Part shown: positions 42,868 through 51,479 of the stretch, piece after piece
How the letters are laid out: every line of letters starts with the position of its first letter
Numbering within the stretch: position 1 is the stretch's first letter
DNA from: Fibrobacterota bacterium
GTDB taxonomy: Bacteria > Fibrobacterota > Chitinivibrionia > Chitinivibrionales > FEN-1185
Assembly: GCA_003165595.1 (NCBI GenBank)
Contig: PLWQ01000009.1
Coordinates: 222,244-286,243 of the forward strand
Direction: 5' to 3'
DNA length: 64,000 bases
Program-made: the position numbers and the translations under genes
Notes under the pieces: generated by a model
What the model was told of the DNA's origin: nothing
What the model saw: the letters and a program-made list of their open reading frames with translations, nothing else
Databases searched by the model: none

Positions 42868-43287
42868 ATGCGCAGGGTTATGATTTTCGCATCATGTTTG
42901 CTCGCAGGTTATTTCTCGGGTATATCTGCCCAGTCCGGGCAGGGCGCCCAGGGATCACATCATCAGATGATGTCGGTGCAGGACCGGGTCAACCAGCTCA
43001 AGACTCAGCTTGATCTTTCTGCGGACCAAGTCACAAAAATAACCGCGATCATGCAGAGCCAGCGCGACACTATGCAGACGTTGCGGCAAAAATTTGGCGA
43101 CGACCGTCAAGGTATGCGGCAGGCGATGACAGCGCTTCGCGCACGCTTCGACAAGGAGATCTCGGCGGTGCTCACCGGCGTCCAGCGGGGAAAGTATGAA
43201 GCCCTGATCGCGCAGCGGCAAAAGGAAATGGGCGCCCAGGGACAAGGACATGGTAGGCCCGCTTCGCAGGACGGCAACGCGCAGTAG
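42868..43287 (+). CDS. Periplasmic Spy/CpxP-like protein
   Basis: 139 residues: signal peptide (MRRVMIFASCLLAGYFSGISA), then a helical protein with QDRVNQLKTQLDLSADQVTKITAIMQSQRDTMQTLRQKF and the LTGVQRGKYEAL segment, which fits the LTxxQ-type repeats of Spy/CpxP chaperones. GGGGG precedes the ATG. It is monocistronic as far as can be seen. Confidence 0.75.
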   Translation: MRRVMIFASCLLAGYFSGISAQSGQGAQGSHHQMMSVQDRVNQLKTQLDLSADQVTKITAIMQSQRDTMQTLRQKFGDDRQGMRQAMTALRARFDKEISAVLTGVQRGKYEALIAQRQKEMGAQGQGHGRPASQDGNAQ

Positions 43288-43841
43288 GTGTTGACGTTTG
43301 CATAGCGAAGGTCTATTTTCGGGCGGGCCCGGCAATCCGGGCACGTTCGGACCGACACCCCGGTGAGCAGCCTGTAATGCGCTCGCTGTGGGATTGAAAT
43401 TGAGGCGTCAACACAGGCGCGGTCCACGGATGCGCTGAGAGATTGCTGCGTTTCAAACCGATTTGCAAATAAGCTCCTCCAAACACACCCGCTTTCATAA
43501 ATCAAATCTCGATTCAGCCTCACTGAGACAGGCGCGTTATTGCGATTCTGGCAGGCCGCCGGCAGGAAAAGTTGTGGACGTGCGACTATTCCGAAGCGTA
43601 TCTTCCCTGTGAACAATCACGGTCAAAGGCCGTGTTCGCCGCTGGAAAGGGCAAAGACGTTACTGTATAATTGCTGAAAGCACTGCACTACCTTATACTT
43701 ACCAAGCGGCAGCGACAAAACCCCCAACGGGTATTTCAGCTAATCTCCCTTGAAGTAATGAATGGCATATCCTTTGCGTATGACAAGCGGGAAACATCCG
43801 ATTCGCCCGCCAAGTTACATGGAAGATTGGAAAACACCTTG
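43288..43841. repeat. Intergenic stretch with two repeat fragments
   Basis: 554 bases without a supported gene. At 43363-43398 lies a fragment (GTGAGCAGCCTGTAATGCGC and on to GGGATTGAA) shared with 46175-46209 and, inverted, with 52792-52813. At 43627-43760 lies a fragment that returns inverted at 55003-55137, including GCTGAAAGCACTGCACTACC and AGCGGCAGCGACAAA. Confidence 0.7.
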
Positions 43842-46067
43842 ATGAAAAAACTCACCCTATTCGTTATTCACCATAAAACCATCGTCATATTTGCCTGGAG
43901 CGCGGCATTTTTGCTGGGCGGCGTCTTTTTCCTGAAGCTTCCGGGAGTATTGCAGGGAAGCAGTGATATCATTCCCAACAGTCCTTCGGATTTGGTAACC
44001 CAGACTATTCAGGCGAAATTCGGCGCGGGAAAAGCTTATACCTTTCCCGTCGTGATGACCAGCTCCGTGATCGGAGTCACGGACCCAAGGTTTCCCGCTG
44101 CTGCACGCTTGCTTTCCGCCTCCCTCACCAAAGACCCTTGCGTCGTGCGACAGGTTATGCACGCATGGAACAGCAATGTCCCGGAACTTCTCGGGAAAGA
44201 CGGGCATTCCGCGCTTCTGCTCGTTACCCCGGATGTGCGCACATATACGCAGGCCGAAATGATTACACCAAAGGTAAGGGAAGCAATCCGACATGCGGGG
44301 CTTGATTCCGCCTTTTCCGTTTATGTCACGGGAACGGCCGCTATGTACCATGACATGAACCGGTTTTCTTCTGACGATTTGCTCAAGGCGGAGAGCTGGG
44401 GTATTCCATTCACACTGGTGGTTCTTATTGTTGTATTTGGTTCGCCCATTGCGGCCGGCGTACCTCTGCTGCTTGCGTTTATCGCCATGACCATCGCGCT
44501 CGCCGGTCTTTACTTTCTGAGCATGGCAATGCCGGTAGGCATTTTCGCCCAAAACGCGGTCTCCATGATAGGCCTTGGCGTTGGAGTGGATTATGCACTG
44601 TTCATCCTGAGCAGGTACCGCACTGCATTGCAACGCGGCTCCTCGGTGACGGAATCGTGCATGGAAGCCATGAATAGCGCAGGTCATTCCGTTCTTTTTT
44701 CCGGAATCACTGTGGCCGTCGGATTCGCGGCGTTGTTCCTCACCCGAGCCCGGTTCCTCCATACCATAGCATTCGGCGGTGTTGTGGTCGTTGCGACCGC
44801 ACTGGGCGTCGCCCTTACTCTCCTGCCCGCACTTCTCGTTCTCATGGGCTCGGCCGTGAACTGGCCCTTTAAAATCCGGACACAACCTGCCGGGCGTACC
44901 GCCGGGACTCTCTGGGAGAAGATTTCGTTTCGCATTATGCAAAGGCCGCTTCTCTTCACGGTATTCGCGCTGGTTATATTGGGTCTGCTTATGGTCCCGG
45001 CACTGCGCATGAAGGCCTGGAACATCGGCTGCAAAGACCTTGATCCTTCCATGGAAACCTGTCGGGGATTCGAGGTGCTTAAGAAGAACTTTGCGCAAGG
45101 CTGGATGGGACCGGTGCTTCTCCTCGCAGAAAGCGGCAGTGACGGCACGCTATGGACCCCGCAGGCGCAGGATGCGCTGCTTTCGATCACTGCAAAGCTG
45201 ACGAAGAAATACGACATTGCCTGCGAAATAGGCTTTCCCCGGCTGCTGACCGAACTCGGAATGTTCCGGTCTCTTGTACACTCGGTGGGCGATCTTCCCG
45301 CCGGGACGCAGCCCACCGCGGCAAACGCCGTTAGCGACGATGGAAAATCGGCGCTGATAATTCTGGTCCCGAAACAGGCTCCCGAAAGTAAAGATATCAT
45401 GAAATGGGTGACAGACCTCAGGCGCCAGCAATGGCCTGAAGCGGCGGCCGCCGGCCTTCGGATGCAGGTTGGCGGTGTGAGCGCCATGGTGTCCGATTTT
45501 GACAGGGAGATGTTCGACAGCCTGTGGCGCGTCATTCCGGCTGTTCTCGGTCTCACGTTTCTGGTCCTGATGATCCTTTTTAAATCCCTTGTTATTCCTC
45601 TGAAGGCTACGATCTTCAATCTGTTCTCGGTGCTTGCCTCATACGGATTTCTCGTCCTGGTGTTTCAATACGGCATCGGGGCGTCGGTTTTGCACCTGGA
45701 ACCGCCCGGAGGGCTGTCCTCTTTTCTGGTGCTCATGCTGTTCACGATACTGTTTGGTTTGTCGATGGACTACGAGGTCTTTCTCCTGGCCCGCATCAAA
45801 GAGGAATATTCCGCAACGCACGACAATAGCCGTGCCGTCGCGCTCGGGTTGAAGCATACCGGCGGCCTTATCACCTGCGCCGCGCTTATCATGGTGTGCC
45901 TTTTCGCTTCGTTCGGGTTCACCAGCCTCACCGCTACGCGGGAGCTGGGATTGGGATTGGCGTTTGCGGTCTTGCTTGACGCAACACTCATACGGGTGGT
46001 ACTCGTCCCGGCTCTCATGAAACTGCTGGGACCACTTAACTGGTGGTTTCCGTTTAGGCAACGATAG
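43842..46067 (+). CDS. MMPL/RND-family transporter
   Basis: 741 residues from ATG 43842. Two halves each have a periplasmic loop and about five to six membrane segments. The family hallmark Asp-Tyr pairs are GVGVDYALFILSRYR in the first half and FGLSMDYEVFLLARIKEEY in the second, followed by GFAALFL and ATRELGLGLAFAVLLDATLIRVVLVPALMKLLG. MmpL proteins move lipids, glycolipids or small hydrophobic molecules across the inner membrane. It leads a plus-strand group with two acetyltransferase-like proteins and three radical SAM enzymes, whose product it might export. Confidence 0.88.
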   Translation: MKKLTLFVIHHKTIVIFAWSAAFLLGGVFFLKLPGVLQGSSDIIPNSPSDLVTQTIQAKFGAGKAYTFPVVMTSSVIGVTDPRFPAAARLLSASLTKDPCVVRQVMHAWNSNVPELLGKDGHSALLLVTPDVRTYTQAEMITPKVREAIRHAGLDSAFSVYVTGTAAMYHDMNRFSSDDLLKAESWGIPFTLVVLIVVFGSPIAAGVPLLLAFIAMTIALAGLYFLSMAMPVGIFAQNAVSMIGLGVGVDYALFILSRYRTALQRGSSVTESCMEAMNSAGHSVLFSGITVAVGFAALFLTRARFLHTIAFGGVVVVATALGVALTLLPALLVLMGSAVNWPFKIRTQPAGRTAGTLWEKISFRIMQRPLLFTVFALVILGLLMVPALRMKAWNIGCKDLDPSMETCRGFEVLKKNFAQGWMGPVLLLAESGSDGTLWTPQAQDALLSITAKLTKKYDIACEIGFPRLLTELGMFRSLVHSVGDLPAGTQPTAANAVSDDGKSALIILVPKQAPESKDIMKWVTDLRRQQWPEAAAAGLRMQVGGVSAMVSDFDREMFDSLWRVIPAVLGLTFLVLMILFKSLVIPLKATIFNLFSVLASYGFLVLVFQYGIGASVLHLEPPGGLSSFLVLMLFTILFGLSMDYEVFLLARIKEEYSATHDNSRAVALGLKHTGGLITCAALIMVCLFASFGFTSLTATRELGLGLAFAVLLDATLIRVVLVPALMKLLGPLNWWFPFRQR

Positions 46068-46140
46068 GAGTGAAGAACCTCACAGCACCACGACTAGGAC
46101 TGCATACAACACTACAGGAGTAGGCGCGACAGCGAACCTT

Positions 46141-46209
46141 CGGGGACCGCGATTACAACCGGATGTACGCCCGAGTGAGCAGCCTGTAATCCGCAAACTT
46201 TGGGATTGA
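46141..46209. repeat. Repeat fragment A (inverted partner at 52661-52707)
   Basis: The 47 bases 46141-46187 return in inverted orientation at 52661-52707 with four differences (shared core CGGGGACCGCGATTAC and ATGTACGCCCGA). The last 35 bases (46175-46209) overlap a fragment shared with 43363-43397. It ends 13 bases before the first acetyltransferase-like gene. Confidence 0.8.
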
Positions 46210-46222
46210 CAGACGAAAGGAT

Positions 46223-47320
46223 ATGAAACTGAAACTCGTTGCACTGCATACAAAAGGCCAGAAAAAGCGTTTTGTGGAATTCATCTACGGTCTGTACGCA
46301 GGCGACCGCTCTTGGGTCGACAGTTCCCTGTTTGTCATGAAAATGTTCCTGTATCAGACCGACACCTTCACGAGACAGAATTTCATCCGGCCGATCGCCG
46401 TCCGGGAAGACGGCCGGACGCTCGCGCAGTGCATGTTCATCCACGATCCCCGGCTCCCCTATTTGCAAATCGGCTTTTTTGACGCTTTGCAGGACCAGAC
46501 CGAGGCTGTCGGCATGCTTCTTGACGAAGCGCAAAATGCGGCGCGAATCACAGGCGTGGACAAGGTTGTTATCGGATTGCACGGGCATGTGAGCTATGGC
46601 GTGGGAATTCTTATGCCCGGCAGGGAAAATAGGATTTCTTTTGACAGCCTCTACAACAAACCTTACTATTGCGACTACTTCGAGGTTCCCGGATTTGAGA
46701 GGCACACCCTATCGACCTACACGTTCAAGCTCGACGATGTCCGGCAACGCATTACCGGGCTTGGCCGGACCTATGAGGAGTTCTCGTTCAGGACTATGCG
46801 CCTCAACGATTACAAAAACGAAATGATCCTGTTTGGAAAGCTCTGCAACGGGTGCCTGCGTCAAACTTTCCTCTACTTTGATCGCGACCCCGAAAATCTT
46901 TTTGAGCTCATGTCGGGCCTCAAACCGCTTCTGCGTCCGGAGCACCTCATTTTTGCCCTCAAAAACGGCCGGGAAGCAGGCTTTTTCTTCTGGCACCCGG
47001 ATTACAATGCCGTGTTGCCGCCGGGCAGGAAGAACTCTCTCGTTGCCCTCATGGCCAGGTATTTCTTGCTTAAATCGACGATAGACACGGTGAAAATAAA
47101 CGCCGTCGGGGTGCTTCCCGAATATCAGCGGACCGGCGCTATTGTCGGCCTCTTCGACGCCGCACTGCGGCGCGCCCCCGCCCAATTCAAACGCGGAGAA
47201 ACCAATTTTGTCTGGGACAGCAACCGCAATTCCCGGATGTTGAACCTCAAGCTGGGGAACACTGTCGACCGAAGGTATGCCGTATATTGCATGGAGATCG
47301 CGCAAGGGGGTTGTTTATAG
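46223..47320 (+). CDS. GNAT-like N-acyltransferase
   Basis: 365 residues. The C-terminal third holds a GNAT core: TVKINAVGVLPEYQRTGAIVGLFDAALRRA (beta4-alpha3 with a variant Q/R-x-x-G-x-G/A acyl-CoA loop) and NFVWDSNRNSRMLNLKLGNTVDRRYAVY. The N-terminal part (FVEFIYGLYAGDRSWV, pattern seen in related large GNAT proteins) is a second, probably degenerate acyltransferase half. Substrate unknown. The stop overlaps the next acetyltransferase-like gene. GAAAGGA precedes the ATG. Confidence 0.75.
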   Translation: MKLKLVALHTKGQKKRFVEFIYGLYAGDRSWVDSSLFVMKMFLYQTDTFTRQNFIRPIAVREDGRTLAQCMFIHDPRLPYLQIGFFDALQDQTEAVGMLLDEAQNAARITGVDKVVIGLHGHVSYGVGILMPGRENRISFDSLYNKPYYCDYFEVPGFERHTLSTYTFKLDDVRQRITGLGRTYEEFSFRTMRLNDYKNEMILFGKLCNGCLRQTFLYFDRDPENLFELMSGLKPLLRPEHLIFALKNGREAGFFFWHPDYNAVLPPGRKNSLVALMARYFLLKSTIDTVKINAVGVLPEYQRTGAIVGLFDAALRRAPAQFKRGETNFVWDSNRNSRMLNLKLGNTVDRRYAVYCMEIAQGGCL

Positions 47321-48357
47321 AGCTTTTTCGCTCAGCCAGGGAACTTCCTCCGGAGTGGGACGACCTCTGCGGAGACAATCTCTATTTGACACGGGAATTC
47401 CAGCAATTTATTGAATCGATTGATGCCTGTGAACAAACCTATTGCATTTTCCGCAACTCTGCCGACGCAATCGACACCATCCTGATGACGTATGTGAGGC
47501 ACAATTTCAATCTGTTCATGTTCACTCCTGTGCACGTTTCCCTCCGCGTCACCTTTGTCTACGTTCCGCTGTCGGTCACGCGGCCCGGTATTATTTGCCG
47601 CGGTGAAACCCGGGAGGAATTAGCCGCCCATATCAAGGGCATCAAAGGATATAAACTGTTCCTCAATACCGCAACTGATTTCCGTCTTCCCGGCTTTATT
47701 CAGGTGAGAACTTTTCCCCGGTGCGTTCTTGATCTTCGCTGGAACTCGTTTGACCACTACATGCGCGACCTGAGAAGCGGCTACCGCCACCGATATAAAA
47801 AAGCCCTCGCAAAATCAACTCCGCTCACCTTCCGGATGCTTGACGATAACAGGCAGTTTGACCACAGGCTCTACGCGCTCTACGAGGAGGTCTACAAAAG
47901 TTCGCCTTATAAAATCGAAAAACTCCCCGTCGGCTTTTTCCAGGGGCCCTTTTTCAAAATCGGCATTCTCGAAAAGGGGTCTGTTGCGGTCGGGTTCATC
48001 CAGCTGATCGAGAACGGGCCTGAGCTTATTTTTGAATTCGTCGGATTCGACCACCGTATCAACAGTCAGTACGACATCTATATCAGCCTGCTCCTCAAAA
48101 TCGTCCAATACGGAATCGAGCACCGGTTCGAGCGCATCGATTTCGGCCAGACCGCGGACGAAGCGAAACTCAAAATCGGGTGCCGCTATGAGCCGCTCTT
48201 CGGGCTTTTGCACCATTCAAATCCGCTTGTCCACAATTTCACCGGAGCGTTTGTCCGCAGGATAGAATACAAACCGCTCGATGAGCAAAAATTTCACGTC
48301 TTCAAACCGGCGTTGCCACGCCTGGTCACGCAAGAAACGAGCGCACAATGGGCCTGA
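47287..48357 (+). CDS. Acetyltransferase-fold protein (FemAB/BioF2-like)
   Basis: About 350 residues. The pattern LRSGYRHRYKKALAK, YALYEEVYKSSPYKIEKLPVGFFQ, LIFEFVGFDHRINSQYDIYISLLLKIVQYGIEHRFERIDFGQTADEAKLKIG is typical of the GNAT-type 'BioF2-like' and FemAB families, which act on amino groups of peptidoglycan precursors or sugar nucleotides. Substrate unknown. No ATG is near the start; candidate TTG codons are at 47287 and 47311, both overlapping the preceding gene. It overlaps the next radical SAM gene by ten bases, so the three are translated as a unit. Confidence 0.7.
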   Translation: MHGDRARGLFIELFRSARELPPEWDDLCGDNLYLTREFQQFIESIDACEQTYCIFRNSADAIDTILMTYVRHNFNLFMFTPVHVSLRVTFVYVPLSVTRPGIICRGETREELAAHIKGIKGYKLFLNTATDFRLPGFIQVRTFPRCVLDLRWNSFDHYMRDLRSGYRHRYKKALAKSTPLTFRMLDDNRQFDHRLYALYEEVYKSSPYKIEKLPVGFFQGPFFKIGILEKGSVAVGFIQLIENGPELIFEFVGFDHRINSQYDIYISLLLKIVQYGIEHRFERIDFGQTADEAKLKIGCRYEPLFGLLHHSNPLVHNFTGAFVRRIEYKPLDEQKFHVFKPALPRLVTQETSAQWA

Positions 48358-49727
48358 ACGTCGCCCTTATCAGGCCGAAGCCGCACCGGGATTCCATCGG
48401 CCTGCAGCAGTTCATGGTCTGCGAGCCGCTTGAGCTCGAGTATCTCGCCTCCGCTCTGGAACGCGCCGGTCACCACGCCGAGATACTCGACATGATTCTC
48501 GAACCGGAGCACCGCCTTCTGCGCTTTATCGATTCGTTCAAACCCGCCATTGTCGGATTCACGGCATACTTACCGCATGTCAAGATCGTAAAACAATATG
48601 CCGTTTCCATAAAAGAGCGCAACCCAAAAATCATCACCGTTGCCGGCGGCGTGCATGCCGAAGTGAACCCCGGCGATTTTGATGGGGCTTTCGATTTCAT
48701 CGCAAAGGTAAATGGCATCAGAACCATGGTGGCCATCGCCGATGCGGTTGCCGCCGGAGCGGCCGTCGAAACCGCGCGGCAAGCCATCCCCGGCGTCTGG
48801 AACGGAACGGGAAAGACGTACGACCTCGAAACGGCCTGGGATTATCCTTTCCCCGATCGTGAGAAGACCGCCCGGTACCGCGGCCGCTACAACTACATCT
48901 TCCACGAAAAATGCGCAACAATCAAGACCTCCTTCGGTTGCCCGTATCGCTGCTCGTTCTGCTATTGCATCGAAATAGCACGGCACGCCTATTTTGAGCG
49001 GGATATTGCCGATGTAGTCAGGGAAATCAAGTCTATCCGGGAGAAAAACGTCTTTATCGTGGACGACAACTTCCTGGTTTCGATCCCGCGGATACGCCAG
49101 TTTTGCCGCCTCATTGACATCGCCGGCATTCAAAAACATTTCATTCTGTTCGGGAGGGCCGATTTCATAGTAGAACATGGCGACATCATCCGCCTTCTGC
49201 AGAACCACGGGCTCAGGGCCGTGTTTGTCGGCGTCGAGTCGTTCAAGGAGGAGGAACTGACCGGCTTCCGGAAAAAGACCACGGTTGAGATTAATACACG
49301 GGCGGTGCGCCTGCTCGATGCCATGGGTATCGAATGCTATTCGGGCATCATTGTCGGGGCAAACTGGGGAAAAGAAGATTTCGACAGCCTGATCAGGTTT
49401 TTGAATCAGTTCAAGCAGCCGCTAATCAATATACAGCCGGCAACTCCCCTGCCCGGGACGCCGTTGTACGAACAGTCAAGGGACAGCATCGTTGTCTCTC
49501 CGGAACAGTACCACCTCTGGGACATGGCCCACCAGATCATGGAACCTACGAAGATGTCCCGCCGGCGGTACTATTTCAATATCATGAGGGCCTACTATAA
49601 AACCGGTACCGGAGCGCGCAGCCATTGGTACGTGCTGCGGAAATACGGGCTGCGCATCTACCTGCGAATCGCGCGAGGAGCGTTTTTTATCACATGGCAA
49701 TATCTTAAACTTGCTTTGTGGGGATAG
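48348..49727 (+). CDS. Radical SAM protein with N-terminal B12-binding-like domain (first)
   Basis: 459 residues. Residues 1-150 are a Rossmann domain of the B12-binding type (VALIRPKPHRDS, ELEYLASALERAGHHAEILD, VGFTAYLPHVK, TVAGGVHAEVNP), then the radical SAM cluster motif GCPYRCSFCYC (CxxxCxxC), VFIVDDNFLVS and SGIIVGANWGKED. Such enzymes methylate unactivated carbons or rearrange rings. Its start overlaps the acetyltransferase-like gene. 28 bases after its stop an inverted-repeat element begins. Confidence 0.88.
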   Translation: MGLNVALIRPKPHRDSIGLQQFMVCEPLELEYLASALERAGHHAEILDMILEPEHRLLRFIDSFKPAIVGFTAYLPHVKIVKQYAVSIKERNPKIITVAGGVHAEVNPGDFDGAFDFIAKVNGIRTMVAIADAVAAGAAVETARQAIPGVWNGTGKTYDLETAWDYPFPDREKTARYRGRYNYIFHEKCATIKTSFGCPYRCSFCYCIEIARHAYFERDIADVVREIKSIREKNVFIVDDNFLVSIPRIRQFCRLIDIAGIQKHFILFGRADFIVEHGDIIRLLQNHGLRAVFVGVESFKEEELTGFRKKTTVEINTRAVRLLDAMGIECYSGIIVGANWGKEDFDSLIRFLNQFKQPLINIQPATPLPGTPLYEQSRDSIVVSPEQYHLWDMAHQIMEPTKMSRRRYYFNIMRAYYKTGTGARSHWYVLRKYGLRIYLRIARGAFFITWQYLKLALWG

Positions 49728-49755
49728 CGGCCTTTATGAAACCTAGAAAATGCAG

Positions 49756-49925
49756 TTCACCGCGAAGGCGCAAAGTGCGCTAAGGAACGCAAAGGAATGC
49801 AGATTTTAAGTCAATAGCTTGCAGGTAACGAAAATGAGACTTAGAAATCTTATCGGATAAAGAGTCGATAATGGTAAAGATTTTAAAAGACCATTTCTTT
49901 GCGGTCTTTGCGTCTTTGCGGTGAA
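49756..49925. repeat. MITE-like inverted-repeat element 1
   Basis: About 170 bases with terminal inverted repeats: TTCACCGCGAAGGCGCAAAG (49756-49775) against the complement of 49906-49925 (18 of 20 identical). It ends 20 bases before the second radical SAM gene and fills the whole spacer. No coding capacity. Confidence 0.75.
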
Positions 49926-49945
49926 TAATATCTGCGGAATTCAGG

Positions 49946-51265
49946 ATGAAAAAGAAAATCCTGTTCATTCAGCCGACCATCTACGATGACGCGGACAGGC
50001 CGGTCAAAAAGAGGAAACTCTATTTCGTAGGGCTTGCGTATCCGGTGCTTGCATCGCTGCTGCCGCAGGACTGGGAAGCGGAAATCTGCCTGGAAACCAT
50101 CGAAGACATCCCGTTTGACACCGATGCCCGGCTTATCGGTCTTGGCGGCATGGGGCACGCGGCGCGGAGGAGCAGAGACATTGCCCGCGAATTCAAAAAA
50201 CGCGGCAAGACGGTGGTTATGGGCGGCCCGATGGCAAGCCTGGCACCGGGCATCGTGAAAACGTTTGCCGACAGCGTGCTGATCGGCGATGCGGAAGAAA
50301 TCTGGCCCGCGCTTCTCCGCGACTATGAACGAGGCGCTTTGAACGCTTTTTACAAAAAGGAAATATCCCGGTTCACGCGCCCTCTGCCTCGGTATGATCT
50401 GGTGTTGGACAAGAATATCGGAGACTTTCTTCCGGTCCAGGCTGGCCGTGGATGCCCCAACACCTGCAAGTTCTGTTCCATCTACTGCATCTACCGGGGC
50501 GTGTACCTGCGCCGTGACGTGGACGAAGTCATGCGCGACATCCGTCACGTCAAATCGCTCGGGTTCAGGAAATTCCTCCTCATCGACGACAACATCGTCG
50601 CCGAACCGCAGTATCTGAAAGCCCTCTGCCTCGAAATCAAGAAGCTGAAGATGGAATGGATGTCGCAATGCGCCATCGAAATCGCCCGGCACGACGAACT
50701 GCTGAAGATCGTTGCCGACAGCGGATGCTACAACCTAAGTTTCGGCCTGGAAAGCATCGTCCAGAAAAGCCTTGACGCAATCGACAAGACGTGGTGCCAC
50801 CCCGCCGAATATCCCGAAATTCTTAAGAAAGTGACCGGCGCCGGTATCGAAGTGGCCAGCGAAATGATTGTGGGAATCGACGCGGACACGAAAGAATCGC
50901 TGCGGGCAACGGCCGATTTTGTCCTTGGCACCCCCATTATCGCGCCGAAATTCTACATCATGACGCCGATTCCGGGAACCGACTATTACGCCGAAATGTG
51001 CAAGGCAAACAGGATTGTGGAAAAGGACATTTACAAATTCAGCCCGTCGAACGCGGTCATCACGCACCCGCACCTGACAACCGCCGAGATCAACGCGCTG
51101 TATTGGGAAATCTACGAACGGGTCTACACGATTCCGAACATCCTTCGCCGGACGCTGTTCAACCGACGCTTTCTCAAGAACCCGAAACGGTACTTTTTCT
51201 TTCTTATGGTTAACCTTTACTACCGTTCTCAGATAAAACGGAAAATTGCCCCAAATATTTTATGA
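49946..51265 (+). CDS. Radical SAM protein with N-terminal B12-binding-like domain (second)
   Basis: 439 residues. N-terminal Rossmann part (ILFIQPTIYDD, GLAYPVLASLLPQ, IGLGGMGHAARRS, VVMGGPMASLAP), cluster motif GCPNTCKFCSIYC (CxxxCxxC), FLLIDDNIVAEPQYLKALC and EMIVGIDADTKESL. Related to, but clearly different from, the first radical SAM protein; both belong to the B12-binding radical SAM superfamily. Product unknown. A very basic C terminus (RRTLFNRRFLKNPKRYFFFLMVNLYYRSQIKRK) suggests membrane contact. Confidence 0.88.
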   Translation: MKKKILFIQPTIYDDADRPVKKRKLYFVGLAYPVLASLLPQDWEAEICLETIEDIPFDTDARLIGLGGMGHAARRSRDIAREFKKRGKTVVMGGPMASLAPGIVKTFADSVLIGDAEEIWPALLRDYERGALNAFYKKEISRFTRPLPRYDLVLDKNIGDFLPVQAGRGCPNTCKFCSIYCIYRGVYLRRDVDEVMRDIRHVKSLGFRKFLLIDDNIVAEPQYLKALCLEIKKLKMEWMSQCAIEIARHDELLKIVADSGCYNLSFGLESIVQKSLDAIDKTWCHPAEYPEILKKVTGAGIEVASEMIVGIDADTKESLRATADFVLGTPIIAPKFYIMTPIPGTDYYAEMCKANRIVEKDIYKFSPSNAVITHPHLTTAEINALYWEIYERVYTIPNILRRTLFNRRFLKNPKRYFFFLMVNLYYRSQIKRKIAPNIL

Positions 51266-51298
51266 TTGGGCATTTCCTGCGAAACCAGACAAATGCAG

Positions 51299-51458
51299 TT
51301 CACCGCAAAGGCGCAAAGGACGCGGAGGAAACGCAAAGAAGAAATAGAATAGATATGATGAACTTTTGGGCCCGCATATCGACAAGTTCTAAATTGGCTG
51401 TTGAAATCACTCTCGTTTCCTTTGCGTACTCTTTGCGATCTTAGCGCCTTTGTGGTAA
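51299..51458. repeat. MITE-like inverted-repeat element 2
   Basis: About 160 bases, starting TTCACCGCAAAGGCGCAAAG (51299-51318) and ending with a weaker inverted copy (complement of 51436-51458, containing CACAAAGGCGCTAAG). Ends and length match the element at 49756, but the inside differs. It ends 21 bases before the third radical SAM gene. Confidence 0.7.
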
Positions 51459-51479
51459 GAATTATCAAGGACATTTTAG

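Noticed and set aside
43857-45098. Minus-strand open frame of 413 codons inside the MMPL gene
   Set aside because: Antisense shadow: the plus-strand frame has clear MMPL motifs through the same stretch, while this one is polar and without family features.
46068-46222. Precursor peptide gene for the radical SAM enzymes
   Set aside because: No open frame with a ribosome binding site and leader-core design was found here or in the other spacers of the group; these hold repeats.
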